20,894 nucleotides of DNA. It comes from Poteriospumella lacustris (taxonomy: Eukaryota > Sar > Chrysophyceae > Chromulinales > Dinobryaceae). Within the stretch, counting starts at the first letter, position 1, and every line of letters begins with the position of its first letter. Of this stretch, positions 1 through 8,989 are shown in pieces. The notes below the pieces were generated by a model. It saw only the letters and a program-made list of their open reading frames with translations. It was not told the origin of the DNA and searched no databases. The DNA is taken from NCBI GenBank assembly GCA_008000375.1, contig SMOI01000490.1, positions 1-20,894 of the forward strand. Reading direction: 5' to 3'. Both the position numbers and the translations under genes were made by a program.

Positions 1-57
1 CCAAGCTTAAAAAACTTTAAATCGTACTATTTGGACTTGAAAAAATCTTTCAAATAA
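1..57 (+). CDS. rps5: Possible 3' end of rps5 (30S ribosomal protein S5), cut by the window edge
   Basis: Frame 1 is open from the first base to a TAA at 55-57 and ends in residues SLKNFKSYYLDLKKSFK. The LKNFK piece recalls the end of S5, and rps5 is the usual neighbour upstream of secY in red-lineage plastids. Only 18 codons are visible, and the last residues do not match a typical S5 tail closely. The call rests mostly on gene order. Confidence 0.35.
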   Translation, partial: PSLKNFKSYYLDLKKSFK

Positions 58-102
58 AAAGAAAAAATTTTATAAGTTTATTTTTAAAAAATTCTAAAAT
101 TT

Positions 103-1578
103 ATGAAAAATGAGATCATAGAAAAAGATATTAAAGTGAATTCTTTTATAACACAAAAAAGCTCTTTTTTAAAAAAATTTACGGACTCTTTAAAAAGAAA
201 AATTTTTCAATTTTTTATAAAAAGTACAAATTTTTTTACTTTTTTTTTTTTTAATTTTCGCTTTAATCTTTTTGTATATAACTCAAAATATTTTACTTTT
301 TTTTTTTATACAATATTAATTTGCTTATTCTCTAAAATACCAATTTTTGGAATAGATTATAAAGGGTTATCAAAAATGATTGCAGCTTCACAAAATAATG
401 GGCTTTTACAAACACTTTTAAGCTATGCATCTTTTAGTCCATATGATAACTTTTCATTAAATTTTTTAAGTTTGGGCATATTGCCATATGTAAATGGTTC
501 ACTCTTTATAGATTTACTTATTAAAAATGTTTCACCATTAGAAAAATTTTTAAAAGATGAAGGGCCATCTTCAAAAGAAAAAATTAAGCTTTATAAAAAA
601 CTAATATCACTTTTTTTTAGTCTTTTTTATATTTTTTTAATTTATTCGGCAATCAAAAATTATTTTTATGTAAAAACTTTAAACTACCTGATTTTTTTTA
701 TTCTTCAACTTTTAGCTGGCTCCTTAGTTTTGATATGGATTAGTGATAAAATCGACTCTTTATCAATCGTGAACGGTGTATCGTTTCTTTTATGTTTAAA
801 TCTATTTAAAAACTTAAAAACATTAGTTTCTGATACTATTGATACTAGACTTACTTTATTGATTTTATTATTTGGTTTTCTGGTTTATTCGCAGCAAAAT
901 GGTAAGTTTTCTATTAATGTAATTTCTTCAAGGCAACTCTACTTCTTTGAAAACTTGAAAAAAATTAATAAAGTTCTAGTAAACTCAGGAAAAGTGGAGT
1001 ATTTTGATTCAATTTCAGATAGTAGAATTTTTTCACAAAATAAAGTTTATATTCGAACTAATCCAGGCGGTATTTATCCATTAATTATTGCTTCTAGTAT
1101 TTTAGCTTTTTTGTCTTCTATTATTCCAAAATTTTTAAAAGAAATAATTTTGTCAAAATATATTTCAATTTTTTATGGTATTTATTTTTTTATTTTAATA
1201 TTTTCTTGTTTTTCTTATTCATATCTATATTTTGATCCTACTAAAATTCGGGAAGAATTTACTAAAAATTCAATATATATACGCGGATTTGATCCTGGAG
1301 AAGAAACAGAAAAATATTTAGTAAATATAGCATTAATAAATTCCCTTATTAGTGGAATTTATCTTTCGATCATATTGCTATTATTTCAATTTTCAAAATT
1401 ATTATCTATAAATGAAGTAAATAATTTACTTAACCTATCATCACTTATTATTTTTGTTGGAGTTATTTCAGAAATAAAAATAAATTTATCTTTCTCTAAA
1501 ACTACTATTGAAAAAGCAAAAAACTATGAAAGTACGTTCATCAATAAAAAAGATTTGTCAAAATTGCCGACTAATTAA
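103..1578 (+). CDS. secY: SecY, channel subunit of the plastid Sec translocase
   Basis: Encodes the multi-spanning pore protein that passes unfolded proteins into or across the thylakoid membrane with SecE and the SecA motor. The 491-residue protein has many hydrophobic segments. It carries SecY-like signatures such as [17 protein letters not shown] (about residues 322-338) and a cytoplasmic loop with [15 protein letters not shown] (about 395-410), before a last membrane segment. It is longer than usual SecY (roughly 410-440). The extra length is mostly an N-terminal region rich in Phe and Lys, partly written by long T and A runs, so the true start could be downstream. The 3' end overlaps rpl36 by 53 nt in another frame. 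Position before rpl36-rps13 is the standard spc-operon order and supports the call strongly. Confidence 0.93.
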   Translation: MKNEIIEKDIKVNSFITQKSSFLKKFTDSLKRKIFQFFIKSTNFFTFFFFNFRFNLFVYNSKYFTFFFYTILICLFSKIPIFGIDYKGLSKMIAASQNNGLLQTLLSYASFSPYDNFSLNFLSLGILPYVNGSLFIDLLIKNVSPLEKFLKDEGPSSKEKIKLYKKLISLFFSLFYIFLIYSAIKNYFYVKTLNYLIFFILQLLAGSLVLIWISDKIDSLSIVNGVSFLLCLNLFKNLKTLVSDTIDTRLTLLILLFGFLVYSQQNGKFSINVISSRQLYFFENLKKINKVLVNSGKVEYFDSISDSRIFSQNKVYIRTNPGGIYPLIIASSILAFLSSIIPKFLKEIILSKYISIFYGIYFFILIFSCFSYSYLYFDPTKIREEFTKNSIYIRGFDPGEETEKYLVNIALINSLISGIYLSIILLLFQFSKLLSINEVNNLLNLSSLIIFVGVISEIKINLSFSKTTIEKAKNYESTFINKKDLSKLPTN

Positions 1579-1639
1579 AAGGTATGGTAAACTATTTGTT
1601 ATTTGCAAAAATCCAAAACATAAACAACGACAAGGATAA
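1526..1639 (+). CDS. rpl36: 50S ribosomal protein L36
   Basis: A 37-codon gene, the usual L36 length, beginning [19 protein letters not shown] and ending [12 protein letters not shown]. The C..C at residues 11 and 14, C27 and H32 give the zinc-ribbon pattern of L36, and the ...KHKQRQG end is the family hallmark. L36 is a small late-assembly protein of the large subunit. The ATG lies inside the 3' end of secY (53-nt overlap, different frame), and rps13 starts 12 nt after the stop. The order secY-rpl36-rps13 is conserved in bacteria and plastids. The overlap suggests co-translation from one polycistronic mRNA. Confidence 0.96.
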   Translation: MKVRSSIKKICQNCRLIKRYGKLFVICKNPKHKQRQG

Positions 1640-1651
1640 ACTACAACTACT

Positions 1652-2011
1652 ATGGTAAGATTATTAGGTCATACATTATTAAACAAGAAAAAAATTTATA
1701 TTGCATTAACTTCAATTTACGGAATTGGAATTATTACATCAAAAAAAATATTAGCCAATTTAAATATTGATCCTAATTTAAAAGTTACAAATATCCCAGA
1801 AACTAAGTTTTCAGATCTTCGAAAATATTTAGAAAATTCAAATTTAAAGTTTGAAGAAAATCTAAAAAGATACATAGCTACTAATATTCGAAAACTCAAA
1901 GAAATAAATAGCTATCGTGGAAAAAGACATCTTAAAGGATTACCAGTAAGAGGACAGCGAACTCGAACAAATAATAGAACCTCTCGTCGTTTATTTCTTT
2001 TTAAAAAATAA
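1652..2011 (+). CDS. rps13: 30S ribosomal protein S13
   Basis: Encodes S13 of the small-subunit head, which contacts the P-site tRNA and bridges to the large subunit. The 119-residue protein has the usual length. Its N-terminal region has the YGIGIITSKKIL helix-turn motif (about residues 23-34). The basic tail has SYRGKRHLKGLPVRGQRTRT (about 87-106), the diagnostic S13 signature. It starts with ATG shortly after rpl36 and is followed 8 nt later by rps11, as in the bacterial alpha operon. Confidence 0.97.
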   Translation: MVRLLGHTLLNKKKIYIALTSIYGIGIITSKKILANLNIDPNLKVTNIPETKFSDLRKYLENSNLKFEENLKRYIATNIRKLKEINSYRGKRHLKGLPVRGQRTRTNNRTSRRLFLFKK

Positions 2012-2019
2012 GTATATTT

Positions 2020-2403
2020 ATGTCAGTTAGTAAAAAAAAATCAAAAAAATTGGTAAAAAGTGCAGTTTTTACTATTTCTACAACATCGAATAACACGCTT
2101 ATTACAGTAACTGATTATTCAAATTCGCAAAATTCAATTTGTTGGTCATCTGCAGGTATTTGTGGTTTAAAGGGAACAAAAAAATCAACTCCTTTTGCTT
2201 CTCAAATTGTTGCAAAAAATATTGCTACTAAGGCTTTAGATTTTGGTATAAAAGAAATTTATATTATATTAAAAGGTGTAGGAAAAGGTAGACATAGCTG
2301 CGTAAAAGCTTTACAGAGTTTTGGCTTTAAAGTATTAGGAATAGAGGAAAAAATATCACTTCCCCATAATGGATGTCGACCACCAAAAAGAAGAAAATTA
2401 TAA
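2020..2403 (+). CDS. rps11: 30S ribosomal protein S11
   Basis: Encodes S11 of the small-subunit platform, near the mRNA exit and the Shine-Dalgarno helix. The 127-residue protein contains WSSAGICGLKGTKKSTPFAS (about residues 42-61) and GVGKGRHSCVKAL, and it ends in HNGCRPPKRRKL, the near-invariant S11 C-terminus. It lies 8 nt after rps13 and 32 nt before rpoA, the standard arrangement. Confidence 0.97.
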   Translation: MSVSKKKSKKLVKSAVFTISTTSNNTLITVTDYSNSQNSICWSSAGICGLKGTKKSTPFASQIVAKNIATKALDFGIKEIYIILKGVGKGRHSCVKALQSFGFKVLGIEEKISLPHNGCRPPKRRKL

Positions 2404-2435
2404 AATAGTTTTAAAATTTATAACAGTTATTTCTT

Positions 2436-3233
2436 ATGACAACTATTAATTGCATTGAAAATTTTATTGATAAGAATTTTAATCATTATTCATCGTTTTT
2501 AATTCAACCATTAGAAAAAGGTCAAGGAATTACTTTAGGAAACTCTTTACGACGAACTTTATTATCTGACCTGACTGGATTTTCTGCAACTGCAGTTAAA
2601 ATTAACAATTTAGCTCATGAATTTGCTTCTATTTCTGGAATTCGTGAAGACGTTTTAGAAATTTTATTAAATATTCGTGAAATTATTTTTAAACCAGTTT
2701 TTAATACTCATTTAGACCGAGAAACTAGATCAATTGTATATAGTTTTTTACATATTAAAGGACCTATTTTAGTTACTGCTGGTATGCTAAAATTACCTAA
2801 AAATACTTTAGAGATCATTAACCCAAATTTACATATTTGTTCACTTACAACTGATTCTGATTTTTTTTTAGAAATAAAAATAGAAAGTGGAAAAGGAGCA
2901 ATTTTAAATAGCCAGGAAAAAAAACAAATGGATATTAAGGTTGGTCAAACATCTAATCCTTTACTTTTAGATTCTATTTATTCTCCAATTAAAAGGGCCA
3001 ATTATCAAATACGTATTATTTATGATAGTAAAGGAAATTTAAAGGAGTCATTAGTTTTTGAAATATTAACAAATGGTAGTATTACTCCAAAAAGAGCACT
3101 TCAAGAATCTATTAAAATATTATTAACATTATTTTACCCACTAGTTACTAAATCATTATTTGAAAAATTTTCGAAAATATTAAAAGGTAAAATTATAAAA
3201 AGATTGCAAAAAAAATTAACTAAAAATTTTTAA
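2436..3233 (+). CDS. rpoA: RNA polymerase alpha subunit, apparently lacking the C-terminal domain
   Basis: Encodes the alpha subunit of the bacterial-type plastid RNA polymerase, whose N-terminal domain dimerises and nucleates beta and beta' assembly. The N-terminal domain is clear: GQGITLGNSLRRTLLSDLTG (about residues 29-48) and the following dimerisation helix with EFASISGIREDVLEIL (about 63-78). The NTD closes near TPKRALQESIKILLTLFYPL. At 265 residues it is shorter than most alpha subunits (about 310-330). The end is a short lysine-rich tail, without the helix-hairpin-helix C-terminal domain that binds UP-element DNA and activators. The reading frame ends in TAA, and rpl13 starts 7 nt later, so there is no room for a missing domain downstream. 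Confidence 0.95.
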   Translation: MTTINCIENFIDKNFNHYSSFLIQPLEKGQGITLGNSLRRTLLSDLTGFSATAVKINNLAHEFASISGIREDVLEILLNIREIIFKPVFNTHLDRETRSIVYSFLHIKGPILVTAGMLKLPKNTLEIINPNLHICSLTTDSDFFLEIKIESGKGAILNSQEKKQMDIKVGQTSNPLLLDSIYSPIKRANYQIRIIYDSKGNLKESLVFEILTNGSITPKRALQESIKILLTLFYPLVTKSLFEKFSKILKGKIIKRLQKKLTKNF

Positions 3234-3240
3234 AAGGTTT

Positions 3241-3651
3241 ATGAAAACAAGCTTCCCAAAAAAAAATAGTCATATACCAAATTGGTATATTATAGATGCT
3301 AGTCATAAAACATTAGGCCGATTGTCGGTTGAAGTTTGTAACATCTTAAAAGGAAAAAATTTGTCCTATTTTTATCCTAGTGTTGATCAAGGAAATTTTG
3401 TAATAATTATTAATGCAAATAAAATAAACATTTCTGGAAAAAAACCTATTCAAAAAAAGTATTATATTTCTACGCAAAGACCAGGTCATTTAAAATCATT
3501 TCTTTTTAAAGATTTAAAAATGAAATATCCTTCTCGAATTATTGAGCAATCAATTATTGGAATGTTACCGAAAGGAGTTCTTGGAAAAAAATATTTTCAT
3601 AAACTTTTTATTTATAATACAGATCAAATTCTCTACAAAAATTTTAAGTAA
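3241..3651 (+). CDS. rpl13: 50S ribosomal protein L13
   Basis: Encodes L13, an early-assembly protein of the large subunit. The 136-residue protein has the family opening WYIIDASHKTLGRLSVEVCN (about residues 15-34), then ILKGKN, GNFVIIINANKINISGKK and the C-terminal PSRIIEQSIIGMLPKGVLGK (about 97-116). Length is normal to slightly short. It starts 7 nt after rpoA and precedes rps9; rpl13-rps9 is an ancient conserved pair. Confidence 0.96.
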   Translation: MKTSFPKKNSHIPNWYIIDASHKTLGRLSVEVCNILKGKNLSYFYPSVDQGNFVIIINANKINISGKKPIQKKYYISTQRPGHLKSFLFKDLKMKYPSRIIEQSIIGMLPKGVLGKKYFHKLFIYNTDQILYKNFK

Positions 3652-3662
3652 TACATTTTTTT

Positions 3663-4067
3663 ATGCAAAATTTAGAAAAAAATTTAATCACTTCATCAGC
3701 AAAGCGTAAGTCGTCTAAAGCTAGCGCTCTTTTAAAAAATGGCTCTGGAAATGTTTTCATTAATGGAAAAGAAGGTTCTCAATATTTTTTTTCTACTTCG
3801 TATGATTATACAAAAATCTTGCAACCATTAACTATTTTAAATGAGTTAGCAAGGTATGATATTTTTGTTAAAGTTCAAGGAGGTGGTATAATGTCTCAAC
3901 TTGATGCTATTAAATTAGCAATTGCTAAAGCCTTATCAAAAACTGATAAAAAAAACAGAACAATTTTATCTTCACAAAAATTATTGTATTCTGACTCAAG
4001 AATTAAAGAAAGACGCAAATATGGTCTACGAAAGGCACGAAAAGCTGCACAATATCATAAACGATAA
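3663..4067 (+). CDS. rps9: 30S ribosomal protein S9
   Basis: Encodes S9, whose basic tail reaches the P-site tRNA in the small subunit. The 134-residue protein shows SAKRKSSKASALLKNGSGNV, where most S9 proteins have a GxGRRKxxxA-type opening. It then has GGGIMSQLDAIKLAIAKAL (about residues 75-93) and ends DSRIKERRKYGLRKARKAAQ plus YHKR, matching the S9 tail that finishes in a conserved K-R. The first ~10 residues are a small extension. It is separated from rpl31 by 5 nt. Confidence 0.96.
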   Translation: MQNLEKNLITSSAKRKSSKASALLKNGSGNVFINGKEGSQYFFSTSYDYTKILQPLTILNELARYDIFVKVQGGGIMSQLDAIKLAIAKALSKTDKKNRTILSSQKLLYSDSRIKERRKYGLRKARKAAQYHKR

Positions 4068-4072
4068 AAATT

Positions 4073-4255
4073 ATGGCGAAAAAAAATTTACATCCCCAAT
4101 GGTATAAAACAAAGGTTTATTGTGATGGTCAATTGGTTTTAGAAGTAGGAGGAACGAAAGAAAAGGTAACTGTTGAAACTTGGTCAGGAAATCACCCAAT
4201 TTTTTTACAAGCTTCTAAACTAGAAAAAAATGAAACAAATCGAATTAAAAAATAA
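4073..4255 (+). CDS. rpl31: 50S ribosomal protein L31
   Basis: Encodes L31, which sits at the central protuberance and bridges the subunits. The 60-residue protein opens MAKKNLHPQWYKTKVYCDGQ and carries VGGTKEKVTVETWSGNHPIF. The WSGNHP motif is the clearest L31 mark. Only the single Cys of the YCDGQ motif is present, so this looks like the zinc-free plastid form. It is a little shorter than typical plastid L31 (about 65-75), lacking part of the C-terminal tail. It lies 5 nt downstream of rps9. Confidence 0.93.
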   Translation: MAKKNLHPQWYKTKVYCDGQLVLEVGGTKEKVTVETWSGNHPIFLQASKLEKNETNRIKK

Positions 4256-4286
4256 AAAAAAAATCATTGAATAACTTTTGCATTTT

Positions 4287-4691
4287 ATGATAACAATTTC
4301 TCAACTTTTAAGAATAAAAAGAAAAATAAAAAAAAAAACAAATAAAACACCTGCTTTAAAAAAATCTCCTCAAAAACGAGGTATATGTATGAGAGTTTAC
4401 ACTGTTACACCAAAAAAACCAAATTCTGCTCTTAGAAAAGTGGCTCGAATTAAGTTAACTACAGGATATGATATTACTGCTTATATTCCAGGCGAAAAAC
4501 ATAGTTTACAGGAACATTCCATTGTTTTAGTACGTGGAGGAAGGGTAAAAGATCTTCCTGGAGTAAGATATAAAATTATTCGAGGTGCTTTAGATTGTAC
4601 CGGTGTAAAAGATCGAAAGCAAGGAAGATCAAAATATGGCGCACGTAAAATTATTAGCCCACCAGCTGCAAATTTAACTAAAAAAAAATAA
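4287..4691 (+). CDS. rps12: 30S ribosomal protein S12
   Basis: Encodes S12 at the decoding centre. I chose the ATG at 4287 because it gives [19 protein letters not shown], aligned with the normal S12 N-terminus; an upstream in-frame TTG at 4278 would add three residues without homology. Core motifs are [38 protein letters not shown] and [19 protein letters not shown], including the decoding-site lysines of the KPNSALRK and GRVKDLPG loops. After the usual end (RSKYG) there is an extra tail of about 16 residues rich in Ala, Pro and Lys. rps7 begins 3 nt after the stop, as in the str operon. Confidence 0.97.
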   Translation: MITISQLLRIKRKIKKKTNKTPALKKSPQKRGICMRVYTVTPKKPNSALRKVARIKLTTGYDITAYIPGEKHSLQEHSIVLVRGGRVKDLPGVRYKIIRGALDCTGVKDRKQGRSKYGARKIISPPAANLTKKK

Positions 4692-4694
4692 CAT

Positions 4695-5216
4695 ATGATT
4701 AGAAGAATTTCCATAAAAAAGCGCTATCCAAATCAAGATATTCGTTATTCTAATTTTTTAGTTAGCCTATTAATTAATAGGATATTAAAAAAAGGTAAAA
4801 AATCATTGGCAAAAATTTTAGTTTATAAAGCTTTTGATATTATTTATAAAAAATTAGAAAAAGATCCATTAATTATTTTTGAGAGAGCTATTAAAAATGT
4901 AAGTCCAAAAATACAAGTAAAATTAAGCCGTATTAAAAGAAGAAAATCCGCTCTTTTAGTTCCTACTTTAATTTCGCGTTATAATGCAACAAATATTGCA
5001 ATCAAATGGATTATTTCTTTTGCTAAAAAAAGAACTGGAAAAGAGTTTTCCTTAAAATTAGCTAATGAAATATTAGACGCTGCAAGTAAATCTGGAAGCT
5101 CATTTAAAAAAAAAGAAGAAACACATAAAACAGCTGAAGCAAATAAATCAGCTTTAAGATCAAAAAAAGTTAAAAGAAAAAAAAAAACTAAGCAAAATAA
5201 ATTAAAAAAAAATTAA
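4695..5216 (+). CDS. rps7: 30S ribosomal protein S7 with a lysine-rich C-terminal tail
   Basis: Encodes S7, which organises the head of the small subunit. The 173-residue protein has the S7 core: KKRYPNQDIRYSNFLVSLLI at the start, INRILKKGKKSLAKILVYKA, the ERAIKNVSPKIQVKLSRIKR hairpin region, and AIKWIISFAKKRTGKEFSLK. It runs about 15-20 residues beyond the usual ~156. The surplus is a low-complexity Lys/Ser tail (about residues 136-173), probably disordered. It starts 3 nt after rps12 and precedes tufA. Confidence 0.96.
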   Translation: MIRRISIKKRYPNQDIRYSNFLVSLLINRILKKGKKSLAKILVYKAFDIIYKKLEKDPLIIFERAIKNVSPKIQVKLSRIKRRKSALLVPTLISRYNATNIAIKWIISFAKKRTGKEFSLKLANEILDAASKSGSSFKKKEETHKTAEANKSALRSKKVKRKKKTKQNKLKKN

Positions 5217-5265
5217 TAAAATGATTTTTTTTCGCTAAACGTACTATTTTTTTATTTATTTTAAA

Positions 5266-6492
5266 ATGGCAAAAGAAAAATTTGAAAGAACTAAACCTCA
5301 TGTAAATATTGGTACAATTGGTCACGTTGATCATGGAAAAACAACATTAACTGCAGCAATTACTGCTGTTCTATCAACTGTAGGAAATGCAGTTTTAAAA
5401 AAATATGAAGATATTGATGCAGCTCCAGAAGAAAAAGAGCGAGGAATTACAATTAATACAGCTCATGTTGAATATCAAACTGAACAACGTCATTATGCGC
5501 ATGTCGATTGTCCAGGTCATGCAGACTATGTGAAAAATATGATTACAGGAGCTGCTCAAATGGATGGTGCTATTCTTGTAGTTTCAGCTGCAGATGGTCC
5601 TATGCCCCAAACTAGAGAGCATATTTTATTAGCTAGACAAGTTGGAGTTAAAAGATTAGTTGTTTTTTTAAATAAAGCTGATCAAGTTTTAGAAGATGAG
5701 CTTATTGAACTTGTCGAATCTGAAATCAAAGATTTATTAAAAAAATATGATTATCCTGGTGAAGAAATTCCTTTTATTTCTGGTTCTGCTTTATTAGCTT
5801 TAGAAGCAGTTACAAAAAATCCAAAATTAAAAAAAGGTGAAAACCAATGGGTTGATAAGATTTTTAACTTAATGGATGCTGTAGATACTTACATTCCTAC
5901 TCCAGAAAGAGAAATTGATAAGCCATTCTTAATGGCAGTTGAGGATGTTTTTTCTATTACAGGTAGAGGAACTGTTGCTACAGGAAAAATTGAAAGAGGA
6001 ACTGTTTCTGTTGGAGAAAATGTGGAAATTATTGGTTTTAAAGAAACAAGATCAACTACTGTTACAGGTTTAGAAATGTTTCAAAAAATTTTAGATAAAG
6101 GAATAGCTGGTGATAATATAGGAATTTTATTAAGAGGTATTCAAAAAAATGATATTCTTCGAGGAATGGTTTTAGCAAAACCAGGTTCTATTACATCACA
6201 TAATAAGTTTGAAGCAGAAGTTTATATTTTAAAAAAAGAAGAAGGTGGTCGTCATACGATTATTAATAAAGGATATCGACCTCAGTTTTATGTTCGAACG
6301 ACGGATGTTACCGGGCAAATCAGTCAATTTTTTGTTGAAGATGAAGAGTTAGATGTTGTATTACCTGGTGATAATGTTCGTATGCGTATTGAACTTATAT
6401 CTCCTATTGCTCTAGAAAAAGGAATGAGACTTGCTATACGAGAAGGTGGAAAAACTGTCGGTTCAGGATTTGTGACTGAAATACTTCAATAA
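5266..6492 (+). CDS. tufA: Translation elongation factor Tu
   Basis: Encodes EF-Tu, the GTPase that delivers aminoacyl-tRNA to the ribosomal A site. The 408-residue protein has normal plastid length. The G domain shows [10 protein letters not shown] (about residues 19-28), the switch I region [16 protein letters not shown] (about 55-70), [13 protein letters not shown] (about 81-93) and NKAD (about 136-139). Domains 2 and 3 follow, with [15 protein letters not shown] and a [16 protein letters not shown] segment where kirromycin-site residues lie. It lies 49 nt after rps7 and 16 nt before rps10, the usual str order in red-lineage plastids. No frameshift or insert is seen. Confidence 0.98.
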   Translation: MAKEKFERTKPHVNIGTIGHVDHGKTTLTAAITAVLSTVGNAVLKKYEDIDAAPEEKERGITINTAHVEYQTEQRHYAHVDCPGHADYVKNMITGAAQMDGAILVVSAADGPMPQTREHILLARQVGVKRLVVFLNKADQVLEDELIELVESEIKDLLKKYDYPGEEIPFISGSALLALEAVTKNPKLKKGENQWVDKIFNLMDAVDTYIPTPEREIDKPFLMAVEDVFSITGRGTVATGKIERGTVSVGENVEIIGFKETRSTTVTGLEMFQKILDKGIAGDNIGILLRGIQKNDILRGMVLAKPGSITSHNKFEAEVYILKKEEGGRHTIINKGYRPQFYVRTTDVTGQISQFFVEDEELDVVLPGDNVRMRIELISPIALEKGMRLAIREGGKTVGSGFVTEILQ

Positions 6493-6508
6493 TACATAAA
6501 TAGTATTT

Positions 6509-6829
6509 ATGAAATTAAGAATAACTTTTAAATCATTTGAAAAAGAACCGTTAGAAATTTGTTTTAATGAATTTAGAAATTTACTCCTTCAAAATTTTCA
6601 AACAAAATATCAAGTAATTGGTGCTGTTTCTCTTCCAACAAAAATTAAAAAATTTTGTGTTTTAAGATCACCTCACGTAGATAAAGATTCACGAGAGCAA
6701 TATGAATATCGCTTATATAAGAAATTTTTTGATATTCAAATTAAACAAGATTATACTTTTCTTGATGATTTATTAGGTGTTGAAATCCCTAGCGGAATTT
6801 CTATTTCAATAACAAAAATCAAGGAATAA
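6509..6829 (+). CDS. rps10: 30S ribosomal protein S10
   Basis: Encodes S10 of the small-subunit head. The 106-residue protein contains MKLRITFKSFEKEPLEICFN at the start, VIGAVSLPTKIKKFCVLRSP (about residues 38-57), then HVDKDSREQYEYRLYKKFFD, the classic S10 GPIPLPTK...SPHVDKxSREQFE pattern. It is the last intact gene of the ribosomal cluster. The TAA at 6827-6829 is followed in the same frame by 42 open codons, of which all but the first read as the end of atpA (separate entry). S10 itself needs no extension. Confidence 0.97.
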   Translation: MKLRITFKSFEKEPLEICFNEFRNLLLQNFQTKYQVIGAVSLPTKIKKFCVLRSPHVDKDSREQYEYRLYKKFFDIQIKQDYTFLDDLLGVEIPSGISISITKIKE

Positions 6830-6832
6830 AGT

Positions 6833-6958
6833 TTTCGTACTTATATATCAACAAAAAATCTTGGGTATTTAGAATTAGTGAAAAAAGAAAAAAAATTATC
6901 AAATGAATCTGAAACTCTTTTAAAACAAGCGATAGAAACAGTTTTAAAAGAAATTTAA
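6833..6958 (+). pseudogene. atpA: Fragment of atpA: C-terminus of ATP synthase CF1 alpha subunit
   Basis: Immediately after the rps10 stop, in the same frame, 41 codons run open to TAA at 6956-6958 with no ATG. The peptide begins FRTYISTKNLGYLELVKK and continues with SNESETLLKQAIETVLKEI. From family knowledge, plastid and cyanobacterial AtpA ends in a helical segment of the form LRTYL-x-TN..., T..EAEALLKEAI.., which lines up without gaps. The rest of AtpA (nucleotide-binding domain, Walker A) is absent, so this is a 3' scrap and not a gene. A full atpA presumably exists elsewhere, outside this window. A chance open frame is less likely because both ends of the motif match, but the match was made from memory, without an alignment. 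Confidence 0.6.
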
Positions 6959-6971
6959 GTTGAAAGATCAC

Positions 6972-7015
6972 AAACAAAAAAAGGATAAGAAAGTTTTCTT
7001 ATTCTTTTTTTGTTT
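6972..7015 (+). terminator. Strong stem-loop after rps10 and the atpA fragment
   Basis: A long inverted repeat: AAACAAAAAAAGGATAAGAAA at 6972-6992 pairs with 6995-7015 (one G-T wobble), leaving a two-base gap at the tip, so several apical pairs must open. It is followed by T-rich sequence. It lies 14 nt after the stop of the atpA fragment and ends the ribosomal cluster. It may be the 3' end of atpA that travelled with the fragment. Confidence 0.7.
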
Positions 7016-7510
7016 CTTAGTGCAAATTTAAATTTTTCTAAAAAAATAATTAAAATTTAGAAATAAATCCTTTTTTCTTTAGCTTGCCAAAATCTGCCCT
7101 TTCAAAAAGTAGTTTGTCCTGTAAAGCCACATTCCAAAACCTTTCTAGCAATTTTCAACATCTTTTTTCCCTTTTTTTAGATACTATTAACTAGCAGTAA
7201 TATTTTCTAGAGGCTCTTAAAAAGCTATTTTTTAAAGTTCTTTTTTTTAGCTCGTTTGTTAAACCACTGAGAGAATTAATTCACTTGTACTATTTTTAGG
7301 AAAATAGTTGAGGACACATTTGTCTACCTGTTGAATGTACCGTACCTACTTTGGTGCAATAGGACCCAGGGACAGCACAAATAATGATGGAAAAATATCT
7401 TTTCTTAATAGGTCCTTTTCCAAAGTGTCAGTTATACAGGACCAAAACTAAAAATCTTTTGTTTCAAGCTTATACATTTACAAAATAAAAAATACAATAG
7501 GGTAAAGAAG
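7016..7510. other. Intergenic region between the rps10 cluster and psbA
   Basis: No protein gene or tRNA is recognisable on either strand. The left half (about 7016-7300) is low-complexity AT sequence. The right half is more GC-balanced and holds the nested complementary segments listed separately. An 11-base direct repeat, AAACCACTGAG, occurs at 7261-7271 and again at 7512-7522 at the base of the psbA terminator hairpin. Confidence 0.6.
7313..7440. ncRNA. Candidate structured RNA of unknown family
   Basis: Three complementary pairs are nested: CCTGT 7327-7331 with ACAGG 7436-7440; ACTTTGG 7348-7354 with CCAAAGT 7420-7426; AGGACC 7361-7366 with GGTCCT 7411-7416. A small apical hairpin GAAAA/TTTTC lies inside (about 7390-7404), and GACA/TGTC forms a small hairpin at 7313-7324. 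Together they fold into one long rod with internal loops. The stretch is also less AT-rich than the surrounding spacer. I cannot match it to tmRNA, RNase P RNA, SRP RNA or 6S RNA. The strand cannot be decided from pairing alone. Confidence 0.35.
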
Positions 7511-7515
7511 AAAAC

Positions 7516-7568
7516 CACTGAGGAATCAAAAGTCCCTCAGCGATTTTCGTTTAACATCTGTGATGTTA
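7516..7568 (-). terminator. psbA 3' stem-loops
   Basis: Two hairpins follow the psbA stop on the minus strand. TAACATC 7552-7558 pairs with GATGTTA 7562-7568 (7 bp, 3-nt loop), only 2 nt beyond the stop. CTGAGG 7518-7523 pairs with CCTCAG 7535-7540, extended in RNA by a G-U and a G-C pair to 7516-7542. Stable 3' UTR stem-loops of this kind set the 3' end and protect plastid psbA mRNA. Confidence 0.7.
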
Positions 7569-7570
7569 GC

Positions 7571-8692
<1,122 letters not shown>

Positions 8693-8828
8693 TCAATAAA
8701 ACATGAGATATATCCATACAATCCAGTCATTAAAATGATTCTAGCAGTTTGAAAAACAAATTCTGGAAAAAAAACAAAGTCTCTTATATAATAAATCTTT
8801 AGAATATAAGAAAATAAAAAAAAAGAGA

Positions 8829-8912
8829 GGGTCGATGCCCGAGAGGTTAAAGGGGATGGATTGTAAATCCATTGAGAAATTCTCTTCATAGGTTCAAATC
8901 CTATTCGACCCA
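8829..8912 (+). tRNA. trnY: tRNA-Tyr(GUA)
   Basis: The acceptor strand GGGTCGA (8829-8835) pairs with TCGACCC (8905-8911), discriminator A at 8912, no encoded CCA. The anticodon loop in GGATTGTAAATCC gives GTA. The long variable arm and GGTTCAAATCC T-loop are those of a class II tRNA-Tyr of bacterial/plastid type. It is divergent from psbA, and its 3' end faces the Rep-like cassette. Confidence 0.96.
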
Positions 8913-8989
8913 AATGCAAAAAATCAATTAGATTCTAATTTGAAATTTTTTTCTCTTCTAAAAAACAATTTAGTGAAAACATAGAAAAT

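Noticed and set aside
7313-7440. Assignment of the structured segment to tmRNA, RNase P RNA, SRP RNA or 6S RNA
   Set aside because: None of the hallmark sequences (tmRNA tRNA-like ends, GAGGAAAGTC of RNase P, GGAA-loop SRP core) is visible on either strand.
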